Part shown: in pieces, positions 1 through 6,488 of the stretch | Position numbering within the stretch: position 1 is the stretch's first letter | Layout: every line of letters begins with the position of its first letter | Assembly: GCA_019100305.1 (NCBI GenBank) | Contig: JAHRHW010000108.1 | Span: 1-11,412 of the forward strand | DNA from: Candidatus Thiodiazotropha taylori | GTDB lineage: Bacteria; Pseudomonadota; Gammaproteobacteria; Chromatiales; Chromatiaceae | Reading direction: 5' to 3' | DNA: 11,412 nucleotides | Notes under the pieces: model-generated | Databases searched by the model: none | Told to the model about the DNA's origin: nothing | The model's input: the letters and a program-made list of their open reading frames with translations, nothing else | Program-made: the position numbers and the translations under genes

Positions 1-312
1 CTCCAGCCTGGGCAAACGTTGAAAAACCGTACGACGGTTCTCCGGATCATTACGCGTAACCAGTTCCCCTTCCGGCTTGTTGTAGACCAGCACTTGCCGC
101 TCAGGTGCTTCGAGCTTACGCTTGGAAACCGGTCGGCCGTCGACCCGGATGCTGTCCTCCGGCAGAACCCGGAGCCCCAGTTCAGCCAGCTTACCGTTGA
201 CTTCCACCCGTCCCGCAGCGATCCAGCCTTCGATTTCACGCCGTGACCCCAGACCTGCGTTGGCCAGCACTTTCTGCAGGCGATCTCCGATAGGCTGTTT
301 CTCCCTACTCAT
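1..312 (-). CDS. rluB: 23S rRNA pseudouridine synthase B, N-terminal part (truncated by window edge)
   Basis: RluB converts a uridine near position 2605 of 23S rRNA to pseudouridine. Only the first 104 codons are in the window and the gene continues past base 1. An S4 RNA-binding domain fills about residues 9-70, with the family pattern LQKVLANAGLGSRREIE followed by GRVEVNGKLAELG. The catalytic domain then begins with VLVYNKPEGELVTRNDPE, which fits RluB/RluE-type enzymes and closely matches E. coli RluB; the catalytic aspartate would lie outside the window. The ATG at 312 sits inside the last codons of scpB, giving an 8-bp overlap. No good Shine-Dalgarno is visible, so translation is probably coupled to scpB. 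Placement after scpA-scpB is a common arrangement. The exact paralogue is inferred from the N-terminus and this context. Confidence 0.93.
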   Translation of the reverse strand, partial: MSREKQPIGDRLQKVLANAGLGSRREIEGWIAAGRVEVNGKLAELGLRVLPEDSIRVDGRPVSKRKLEAPERQVLVYNKPEGELVTRNDPENRRTVFQRLPRLE

Positions 313-1240
313 CGATCTCGGTCTTCAATGGGGTTTGCTCCTCATCGGACAGGGCCACTGCAGGTGGTTCTGTTTCAGGTTGTTCAGCATCGTCCATGGG
401 CTCCGTATCAACATCAATCTGCCGATCCGGGGCATCATCCTCTGCAGACGGCGTTTCAGCACTATCCAAATGATCAAATGAGTCTGTCTCATTGGATGAT
501 TCAGTGAAAACCTCTGTCGCTGCTTCGGCTTCCGCCTCTGATTCCTTCACGGCAGATTCCGTCTCAATCTCATCGGTTGAGATTGCGTCATCACAATCCT
601 GTTGCGTCTCGGAATCTTCCTCACTACCCTCGGCCGCCTTCGCTTCACCTTCAGGCTGCTGGTCACTCACTTTGTCCGGATCCTGTAACTCCAGTTCCCG
701 GTTGATCGAGTCAAGATCGCGGATCTCCGCCAAGGTTGGCAGCTCATTGAGACTCTTCAGGTTGAAGTAGTCGAGAAACTCTTTGGTAGTGGCATAGAGA
801 GCCGGCTTGCCAGGCACATCCCGATGCCCCACCACCCGGACCCACTCTCTTTCGCTCAGGGTCTTGATGATATTGGTGCTCACGGAGACACCGCGGATAT
901 CTTCAATTTCACCACGGGTAATCGGTTGACGGTAGGCAATCAGCGCCAGGGTTTCCAACAGGGCTCTGGAGTATTTTGGCGGACGCTCGACCCACAGCTT
1001 GGAGACCCAGGGTGAAAACTCTGCACGCACCTGAATACGAAAACCGCTGCCAACCTCGGTAACCTCGATGCCACGCCCATCGTAGTCTTCGGCGAGTTCT
1101 GCCAGAACCTCTCGCAGACGCTTTTTCTCCGGCTGCTCCGACTCGGCAAAGAGTCCGATCATCTCATCCAGGCTCAAGGGTTTGCCGGCAGCCAGCAAGG
1201 CCGCCTCTATGATCTGTTTCAGTCTGTTCTGTTCAGTCAT
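305..1240 (-). CDS. scpB: Segregation and condensation protein B with long acidic tail
   Basis: ScpB is the winged-helix partner that, with the kleisin ScpA, binds SMC in the chromosome-organising condensin complex. Residues 1-188 form the usual double winged-helix core. Typical signatures are LKQIIEAALLAAGKPLSLDE near the N-terminus, ALLETLALIAYRQPITRGEIE at about 93-113, and GVSVSTNIIKTLSEREWV after it. Residues 189-311 are an unusual tail almost entirely of Glu, Asp, Ser, Thr, Ala and Gln, predicted disordered; core-only ScpB proteins are typically under about 200 aa. I chose the ATG at 1240 because it lies 1 bp after the scpA stop and begins MTEQNRLK; an in-frame ATG at 1264 inside scpA would add 8 residues but also lacks a Shine-Dalgarno. 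The 3' end overlaps rluB. Confidence 0.95.
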   Translation of the reverse strand: MTEQNRLKQIIEAALLAAGKPLSLDEMIGLFAESEQPEKKRLREVLAELAEDYDGRGIEVTEVGSGFRIQVRAEFSPWVSKLWVERPPKYSRALLETLALIAYRQPITRGEIEDIRGVSVSTNIIKTLSEREWVRVVGHRDVPGKPALYATTKEFLDYFNLKSLNELPTLAEIRDLDSINRELELQDPDKVSDQQPEGEAKAAEGSEEDSETQQDCDDAISTDEIETESAVKESEAEAEAATEVFTESSNETDSFDHLDSAETPSAEDDAPDRQIDVDTEPMDDAEQPETEPPAVALSDEEQTPLKTEIDE

Positions 1241-1241
1241 C

Positions 1242-2060
1242 TTATGAAATCTTCGCTTTGACATGAATCGGAGCAAAGGCTTCCGCCTGCACCAATTCGA
1301 TCAGCGATCCTTTGATCAATTCCAGCACCGCCAGGAAAGTTACCACCACACCCAAACGGCCTTCGGTGATATCAAACAGTTCGGTAAAGCTGACAAACTG
1401 CTGACCATCAATACTCTGCAGTACGTGGGACATCTTCTCACGCACCGATAACGGCTCTTTCTCAACCCGATGGCTGGTGAACATATCGGCGCGATGCATC
1501 ACATCGGCAAGCGCCAGCATGATCTCACGGAGTTCCACATCAGGCTCTCTGACTTCCACATGCCGCTCGACCAGTTCCGCCTGTCCCTGAAAGGTATCCC
1601 GGGTCATGTGCTCCAGACCATCCAGATCCTCGGCGGCCTGCTTGTAGCGTTCGTACTCCTGCAGACGGCGGATCAGCTCAGCCCTGGGATCCTCAACATC
1701 CTCATCCTCACTCACCGGCCGCGGCAGTAACATGCGGGATTTGATCTCCGCCAGCATGGCGGCCATAACCAGATATTCAGCCGCCAGTTCGAGCCGCATC
1801 TCGTTCATCATTTCGATGTAGCTGACATACTGATCGGTGATTTCGGAGATCGGGATATCGAGAATATCCAGATTCTGCCGGCGGATCAGATAGAGCAGCA
1901 GATCCAGTGGTCCCTCGAAGGCATCCAGAAACACCTCCAGGGCATCCGGTGGTATATAGAGATCGGTGGGCGGGGTGGCCAGAGGCTCGCCCATCACCAT
2001 GGCAAATGGCATCTCCTCCTGCTCCGGATGGTGGTGGGGATGGTTATCGGTCGGTTCCAT
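1242..2060 (-). CDS. scpA: Segregation and condensation protein A (kleisin)
   Basis: ScpA is the kleisin that bridges the SMC heads and binds ScpB. The hallmark N-terminal segment VFLDAFEGPLDLLLYLIRRQ lies at residues 43-62, followed by NLDILDIPISEITDQYVSYI. The middle is helical and acidic, and a C-terminal winged helix (about 205-272, including VSFTELFD) should contact the SMC head. The protein has 272 aa if it begins at 2060. The first 40 residues precede the family core and include a His-rich stretch (residues 7-11). No Shine-Dalgarno precedes 2060, while a strong AGGAGGAG at 2013-2020 lies 12 nt before the ATG at 2000 (residue 21), so the true start may be 2000. scpB follows after 1 bp, so the pair is translationally linked. 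Confidence 0.94.
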   Translation of the reverse strand: MEPTDNHPHHHPEQEEMPFAMVMGEPLATPPTDLYIPPDALEVFLDAFEGPLDLLLYLIRRQNLDILDIPISEITDQYVSYIEMMNEMRLELAAEYLVMAAMLAEIKSRMLLPRPVSEDEDVEDPRAELIRRLQEYERYKQAAEDLDGLEHMTRDTFQGQAELVERHVEVREPDVELREIMLALADVMHRADMFTSHRVEKEPLSVREKMSHVLQSIDGQQFVSFTELFDITEGRLGVVVTFLAVLELIKGSLIELVQAEAFAPIHVKAKIS

Positions 2061-2103
2061 GGCTGACTATTATCTTCTGTTGAATGACTCGATTCCGGGG
2101 GGA

Positions 2104-3321
2104 TTATCCCAGAATCTGCAATGACATGGCCTCACGGACTTCCCGCATGGTCTCCCGGGCCACCGCCCTGGCCTTCTCGGAGCCTGCTTCGATGATACTC
2201 CTAACCCGCTCCGGTTGCGCCTCCAATTCAGCCGCTCTGGCCTGCATCGGTTTGAGCTCGTCCAGAACCGCTTCAATCACCGGAGCTTTGCACTCGAGAC
2301 AACCGATCCCGGCGCTGGTACAGCCCGCCTGCACCCACTCCCGGGTCTTTTCGTCCGAGTAAACCTCATGAAACTGCCAGACAGGACACTTCTGAGGATC
2401 TCCCGGATCGGTTCTGCGTACCCTGTTGGTGTCAGTGGGCATGCGTTTCAGTTTGTTCTCCACCTGGTCTGGAGTCTCACGCAGGGAGATGGTATTGGCG
2501 TAGGACTTGGACATCTTCTGGCCATCGAGCCCCGGCATTTTCGAGGCCTTGGTCAGTAGCGGTTGAGGTTCAGCCAGTATCACCCGACCGCTCCCCTCCA
2601 GATAACCGAGCAGGCGCTCCCGCTCCTCCATATTGATATTCTGTTGCGCGCCCAGCAGTTCCTGCCCTTGCAACAGCGCTTCAGCATCACCCTGTTCCTG
2701 GTAGGCCTTTCTCAGTTGGGCATACTGTTTGGCGGCTTTTTTGCCCATCTTCTTACGGGCGGCTTCCGCCTCCTCTTCGTAGTTGGCGCCACGTCCGTAG
2801 ATATGGTTGAAACGCCGCGCCACCTCTCGGGTCAGTTCCACATGGGCAACCTGATCCTCCCCCACCGGCACCTGGGCGGCCCGATAGATCAGGATATCCG
2901 CCGATTGCAGCAGGGGGTAGCCGAGAAAACCGTAGGTCGCCAGATCCTTCTCTTTCAGCTTCTCCTGCTGGTCCTTGTAACTGGGTACCCGTTCGAGCCA
3001 GCCCAGCGGGGTGATCATCGAGAGCAGCAGATGCAACTCCGCATGTTCCGGCACCAGGGACTGTACAAACAGGGTTGCGGAGTCGCTGTCCACGCCGGCC
3101 GCAAGCCAGTCGATCACCATGTCCCAGATACTCTCCGGGATGACACTTGGATCGTCATAATGGGTAGTCAGCGCATGCCAGTCAGCCACAAAAAAGTAGC
3201 AGTCGTACTCTTCTTGAAGGGTAACCCAGTTCTTTAAAACCCCATGATAGTGACCAAGATGCAGCTGCCCTGTGGGACGCATACCGGAGAGCACCCGGTT
3301 TGCACTTAATGGCTGATTCAA
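2104..3321 (-). CDS. trpS: Tryptophan--tRNA ligase, long form
   Basis: This class Ic aminoacyl-tRNA synthetase activates tryptophan with ATP and charges tRNA-Trp in the cytoplasm. The HIGH-type motif is HLGH at residues 21-24, within SGMRPTGQLHLGHYHG, and KMSKS is at 269-273. The tryptophan-site region VPVGEDQ is at 151-157. A C-terminal region with the TrpRS-type GCTSAGIGCLECK (cysteines at 334, 341 and 344) follows. At 405 aa it is about 70 residues longer than E. coli TrpS (334 aa). The extra length is a charged helical insertion at about 178-247, between the Rossmann core and the KMSKS loop. The start is TTG at 3321, supported by an AAGGAG 6 nt upstream. It lies 2 bp after the M50 protease stop. 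Confidence 0.96.
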   Translation of the reverse strand: MNQPLSANRVLSGMRPTGQLHLGHYHGVLKNWVTLQEEYDCYFFVADWHALTTHYDDPSVIPESIWDMVIDWLAAGVDSDSATLFVQSLVPEHAELHLLLSMITPLGWLERVPSYKDQQEKLKEKDLATYGFLGYPLLQSADILIYRAAQVPVGEDQVAHVELTREVARRFNHIYGRGANYEEEAEAARKKMGKKAAKQYAQLRKAYQEQGDAEALLQGQELLGAQQNINMEERERLLGYLEGSGRVILAEPQPLLTKASKMPGLDGQKMSKSYANTISLRETPDQVENKLKRMPTDTNRVRRTDPGDPQKCPVWQFHEVYSDEKTREWVQAGCTSAGIGCLECKAPVIEAVLDELKPMQARAAELEAQPERVRSIIEAGSEKARAVARETMREVREAMSLQILG

Positions 3322-3323
3322 AT

Positions 3324-4016
3324 CTAACTCCTTGCGGGACTGAGAATGACAGGAATAAGTTGTGTGACCAGATCGGTTGCCGGCAGGATCTTGATTGTCA
3401 GACCAACCAGTGGCCAGAGCAGAAAACCCAGGATGCCGGTAACCAGCAGGATCAATACAATGAACAGGCCGTAGGTCTCAAGCCGGGAGAAGACCTGAGC
3501 CTGCTTGGGGGGCAACAGAGAGTAGACAACCCGGCCCCCATCCAGCGGGGGAATCGGCATCAGATTCAGGGCCATCAGTACGGCGTTGAACAAAACCCCG
3601 GCAACCCCCATCAGCATCAACGGCACACCCAGCCAGTCAAAATGCTCGAGCGACAGCGCCCCGACGTAGACCATCAAGGCCCAGAACAGTGCCATCAGCA
3701 GATTGGCACCCGGACCGGCCAACGCCACCAGCCCCATATCACGCTTCGGTTGACGCAGATTGTTCCAGTTGACCGGCACCGGCTTTGCCCAACCGAACAC
3801 GAAGCCGGTCAGCAGATAGGCGCCCAGTGGCACCAGGATGGTACCCACCGGATCGATATGCTTGATCGGATTGAGGGTCACCCGCCCCAGCATCTCGGCG
3901 GTCTTGTCCCCCAGAAGCTTGGCCACCCAGCCGTGCGCCGCCTCGTGCACCGTGATGGCAAATATCATCGGCAAGACAAAGATTGCCAGTTTTTGAATCA
4001 GACTAAGGCCTTCCAT
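3324..4016 (-). CDS. Site-2 protease family membrane metalloprotease (M50)
   Basis: This is an intramembrane zinc metalloprotease of the M50 family, in the small PDZ-less subgroup often annotated only as a site-2 protease. The zinc-binding HEAAH motif is at residues 24-28, in the first membrane helix. The third-ligand motif NLMPIPPLDGGR is at 151-162, with the likely ligand D159. Other subgroup marks are LNPIKHIDPVGTI (48-60) and ALAGPGANLLMA (98-109). About five to six hydrophobic segments are visible in 230 aa. I chose the ATG at 4016 because the protein then starts directly before the first helix; an upstream in-frame alternative at 4067 would overlap yciO by 44 bp. yciO ends 7 bp upstream and trpS starts 2 bp downstream. 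The substrate is unknown. Confidence 0.9.
   Translation of the reverse strand: MEGLSLIQKLAIFVLPMIFAITVHEAAHGWVAKLLGDKTAEMLGRVTLNPIKHIDPVGTILVPLGAYLLTGFVFGWAKPVPVNWNNLRQPKRDMGLVALAGPGANLLMALFWALMVYVGALSLEHFDWLGVPLMLMGVAGVLFNAVLMALNLMPIPPLDGGRVVYSLLPPKQAQVFSRLETYGLFIVLILLVTGILGFLLWPLVGLTIKILPATDLVTQLIPVILSPARS
3328..3333 (-). promoter_or_regulatory. Shine-Dalgarno of trpS supporting its TTG start
   Basis: The minus-strand sequence AAGGAG sits 6 nt before the TTG at 3321, inside the final codons of the upstream M50 protease gene. It decides the non-ATG start of trpS, since the next in-frame ATG (codon 14) lies within the conserved SGMRPTG segment and would cut into the catalytic fold. Confidence 0.85.
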
Positions 4017-4022
4017 CGGAAA

Positions 4023-4028
4023 ATTATA
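4023..4028 (-). promoter_or_regulatory. Perfect TATAAT 6 nt before the M50 protease start
   Basis: A consensus -10 hexamer spans the last codon and stop of yciO and ends 6 nt before the ATG at 4016. A transcript starting from it would begin at or next to the ATG. The -35 region is poor (GCGACA at 15-nt spacing), and part of the hexamer is explained by the yciO stop codon, so this is a candidate only. Confidence 0.3.
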
Positions 4029-4647
4029 CCTCGAACAGGGATGTGTCGCCTTTACCGGCGCGCACAACCTCAGGCTGATGATCGGTCATCACCACCACCG
4101 TGGTGGCTTCATAGCCGCAATACCCACCATCGATGATCAGATCCACCTGGTGATCCAGCAGATCGCGCATCTCATAGGGATCGGTCAGCGGCATCTCCTC
4201 CCCGGGCAGGATCAGGGTGGTGCTCATGATCGGCTCACCCAGCTCCTGCAGCAACGCCCGCACAATCTCATTGTCAGGCACCCGGATACCAATGGTTTTA
4301 CGCTTCGGGTGCATCAGCCGCCGGGGAACCTGTTTGGTCGCCTTATGGATGAAGGTATAGGGTCCAGGGGTCAGGTTTTTCAGCAACCGATAGTCCTGGT
4401 TGTCGATTTTGGCATAGTGGGAGATCTCGGTCAGATCCCGGCAGACCAGGGTAAAATTGTGTGCATCATCCACCTTACGGATGCGTCGAATCCGCTCCAT
4501 CGCCCCCTTGTCACCGATATGACAACCCAGCGCATAGCTGGAATCGGTGGGATAGATCACCAGACCCCCATCCTGAATAATGTTGACCGCCTGTCGGATC
4601 AGTCGGACCTGGGGATTTTCCGGATGGATCTGAAAAAACTGCGCCAT
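4024..4647 (-). CDS. yciO: Sua5/YciO-family (YrdC-domain) protein YciO
   Basis: This YrdC-fold protein is related to L-threonylcarbamoyladenylate synthase (TsaC/Sua5), which supplies the intermediate for tRNA t6A37. It aligns along its whole length with E. coli YciO, for example FFQIHPENPQVRLI at 4-17, VIYPTDSSYALGC at 30-42, HNFTLVCRDL at 63-72, TPGPYTFI at 93-100 and KTIGIRVP at 117-124. YciO is a separate subfamily from TsaC and is not known to replace it fully, so t6A synthase activity should not be assumed. It has 207 aa, the usual length. The ATG at 4647 gives the conserved MAQFF start. It lies 12 bp after rnm, matching the rnm-yciO adjacency seen in enterics. Confidence 0.93.
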   Translation of the reverse strand: MAQFFQIHPENPQVRLIRQAVNIIQDGGLVIYPTDSSYALGCHIGDKGAMERIRRIRKVDDAHNFTLVCRDLTEISHYAKIDNQDYRLLKNLTPGPYTFIHKATKQVPRRLMHPKRKTIGIRVPDNEIVRALLQELGEPIMSTTLILPGEEMPLTDPYEMRDLLDHQVDLIIDGGYCGYEATTVVVMTDHQPEVVRAGKGDTSLFEV

Positions 4648-4659
4648 GATAGTTCTCGA

Positions 4660-5529
4660 TCAGCCCAACTGGCTCCGCAGTTCGGTCTGCGTAGACAGAT
4701 TCCAATTCTGCCACACCGGTTTGCAACCCTCCGGCAAGCTGGGCAATCGACCCAGCTCGATCCAGGGATTCTCCGGGCAGTGAAAATCGGATCCGGCCGA
4801 GGCCATCAGATCAAAATCTTTGGCATGCTTTGCCATGCTGACGTAGTCATCCCGGCTATGGCTGCCGGATACCACTTCCAGGCCATCCCCCTGCAAAGCG
4901 ACAAATTGCTTCAATAACTGACGCAATTTGCTGCGGGTCATCCTGTAGCGGGCCGGATGGGCAATCACAGCCTGCCCTCCCGCAGCATGTATCCAACCAA
5001 CCGCCTCTTCCAGGCTGGCCCATTCGCCCGGTACATGCCCAGGTTTGCCGCTGACCAGAAAGCGTTTAAAAACTTTGCGCTCATCTTCAACGATGCCGGA
5101 TTGGACAAGAAACCGTGCAAAATGGGTGCGACTCACCAGACACCCCTCCGCCAGGGCGAGAGCCCCCTCATAGGCACCAGGAATCCCCGCCTTGTCGAGT
5201 CTTCTGCCAATCTCTTCGGCGCGCCACTCTCGGAAATCCCGAAGCTTCTGCAGTCCGGCGTTCAGCTGGAAATCGTGGGGATCCACATTCAGTCCGACCA
5301 GGTGCACAGTCTGCCGGCTCCAGCTGACCGACACCTCAACCCCGGGAATCAGTACCAAACCACAGCTCTGTGCGGCCTCGCTGGCCTCATCGATACCCGC
5401 TGTGGTGTCATGATCGGTCAGCGCCAGGACTTCGACCCCGGCCTCTGCGGCACGCTGCACCAAAGCCCGTGGGGAGAGGGTCCCATCGGAGGCGGTAGAG
5501 TGGCTGTGTAGGTCGTATACGCAAAACAT
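4660..5529 (-). CDS. rnm: PHP-family 5'-3' exoribonuclease / 3',5'-nucleotide phosphatase (RNase AM, YciV/TrpH)
   Basis: This cytoplasmic PHP-domain metalloenzyme corresponds to E. coli YciV/TrpH (RNase AM), known to trim rRNA 5' ends and to hydrolyse 3',5'-nucleoside bisphosphates. All expected metal ligands are visible: DLHSHST (H8, H10), D15, LTDHDT (H40, D41), PGVEVS (E65), H76, HFARFL (H136), AHPARY (H191) and GSDFH (D248, H250). Similarity to YciV continues to the C-terminus (CPENPWIELGRL). The length, 289 aa, is close to the E. coli 293 aa. The ATG at 5529 puts VYDLHSHS at the N-terminus as expected; no Shine-Dalgarno precedes it, and a TACAAT hexamer lies 8 nt upstream, so a leaderless transcript is possible. 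It appears to be the first gene of the leftward operon. Confidence 0.93.
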   Translation of the reverse strand: MFCVYDLHSHSTASDGTLSPRALVQRAAEAGVEVLALTDHDTTAGIDEASEAAQSCGLVLIPGVEVSVSWSRQTVHLVGLNVDPHDFQLNAGLQKLRDFREWRAEEIGRRLDKAGIPGAYEGALALAEGCLVSRTHFARFLVQSGIVEDERKVFKRFLVSGKPGHVPGEWASLEEAVGWIHAAGGQAVIAHPARYRMTRSKLRQLLKQFVALQGDGLEVVSGSHSRDDYVSMAKHAKDFDLMASAGSDFHCPENPWIELGRLPSLPEGCKPVWQNWNLSTQTELRSQLG

Positions 5530-5537
5530 GGGGGCGG

Positions 5538-5543
5538 ATTGTA
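5538..5543 (-). promoter_or_regulatory. Candidate -10 element for rnm operon
   Basis: Minus-strand TACAAT (5/6 to the sigma-70 -10) ends 8 nt before the rnm ATG at 5529. No TTGACA-like -35 is found at 16-18 nt spacing. The position would place the transcript start within 2-3 nt of the start codon, in keeping with the lack of a Shine-Dalgarno sequence. The call rests on position and sequence only. Confidence 0.3.
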
Positions 5544-5670
5544 CCCATTGTCCTGCGCTACGGATACAAAAATCGCCAGTTCAGGAATTTCCATCGATTT
5601 GCCTCGACCCGACGTTGCATAAACACCCGGCAGGGTTCAGCCACATCTCACAGACGAGTCTCCAGCAGCC

Positions 5671-5679
5671 TGATACAAT
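5671..5679 (+). promoter_or_regulatory. Candidate extended -10 promoter for the plus-strand block
   Basis: TGATACAAT fits the extended -10 pattern TGnTATAAT with one mismatch and so would not need a good -35, which is absent. It ends 7 nt before the ATG at 5687, so transcription would begin at about the start codon. The divergent intergenic region (5530-5686) holds this element, the opposing rnm -10 candidate and no other structure I could identify. Confidence 0.4.
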
Positions 5680-5686
5680 GACCCCC

Positions 5687-6430
5687 ATGTTATTCGATAA
5701 TCTGACCATCAACTCGATCAGCAGCCGTTTTGATGAACTCACCACTGGGCTCATCAAATCGGAGCGTATGCAGGAATCGGTCGATCCTGAACGCTCACCG
5801 ACCGCACTACGGGAAACCATGTTTCGCCTGATCGATATCCTGCAGCTGGTTGACCAGCAGACAGAGAACAAATCGGAAAATACCCTGTCTGAAGACGAAC
5901 TGAATGAACTGGGAGATTACGGGATCAACCTGTTGATGGATTTCTCCGCACTGGCGACGCAGCTGGAGCTCAACGAAGAGAGCCGTGAAATCGAGGATCT
6001 TGCCCTGCCCCTGGCCCTGTGGTTGGGCAGACACCTGGGACACATCAAAACCCTGGAGCCGATCGTCAATGCACTGGCCAGGCTTGCCAACACCTACCAG
6101 GACAACGCCGAATTGGAACAACTTTATGAAGTAGTCCAGGAGTTGCTGAATACGGTTTCGCCTGAACTGAAAACCAGGAAAAAGCAGGAATCTACTTCAG
6201 AACCATGGCGTATCCTTCTGATTAACCAGGCCATTATTGCAACCAGAAGTCACCGACCAGGACTTATCGAACGAGCCTATGAGATACTCGTTGAATACAT
6301 ACCGGAAGAGGCCCCGGCATTTTTCAAGGAGGGCATGAGCCAGATGGAGGCCCTGAATTATCCACAACAGGTACGCGAAGTCGTTGAGAAGTATTACAAT
6401 CTCTGGAGTTCACCCAGAACCTTACATTAA
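5687..6430 (+). CDS. Hypothetical helical protein upstream of yciB
   Basis: I do not recognise the family. The protein has 247 aa, no cysteine, no signal peptide and no membrane helix, so it is probably cytoplasmic. It looks almost wholly alpha-helical: an acidic N-terminal half with LRETMFRLIDILQLVDQQ at 41-58 and NLLMDFSALATQLEL at 81-95, a charged linker at 161-172 (LKTRKKQESTSE), and a C-terminal helical pair at 174-240. The C-terminal part, such as RPGLIERAYEILVEYIPEEAP followed by FFKEGMSQMEAL, has TPR-like spacing of small and bulky residues, but I cannot confirm a repeat family. The start is uncertain: ATG codons at 5678 and 5687 are both in frame without a Shine-Dalgarno, and 5678 lies inside the candidate -10, which favours 5687. 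yciB follows after 58 bp. Confidence 0.8.
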   Translation: MLFDNLTINSISSRFDELTTGLIKSERMQESVDPERSPTALRETMFRLIDILQLVDQQTENKSENTLSEDELNELGDYGINLLMDFSALATQLELNEESREIEDLALPLALWLGRHLGHIKTLEPIVNALARLANTYQDNAELEQLYEVVQELLNTVSPELKTRKKQESTSEPWRILLINQAIIATRSHRPGLIERAYEILVEYIPEEAPAFFKEGMSQMEALNYPQQVREVVEKYYNLWSSPRTLH

Positions 6431-6488
6431 ATCGTTATACAATCCCTGACCGAACCTTTGCCATCCTGAATTTACCCACTGATTCCAA

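Noticed and set aside
3300..4917. Two long plus-strand open frames (278 and 279 codons) opposite the M50 protease, yciO and rnm genes
   Set aside because: They lie antisense to genes with clear family motifs. Their translations are His/Gln/Arg-rich, low-complexity shadows without recognisable domains or ribosome sites.
4660..5529. Calling the PHP protein DNA polymerase III/PolX-like or histidinol phosphatase
   Set aside because: Length, N-terminus and C-terminal CPENPWIELGRL match the YciV/TrpH subgroup throughout. No polymerase domains are present.
5528..5686. Upstream extension of the 247-aa gene to an in-frame start at 5528
   Set aside because: It would overlap the rnm start and cross the whole divergent promoter region. 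The added residues (Cys/His/Pro-rich) do not resemble the rest of the protein.
6436..6443. TATACAAT just after the 247-aa gene as a promoter for yciB
   Set aside because: There is no -35-like sequence at a suitable distance. One hexamer in an A/T-rich spacer is too weak to call.
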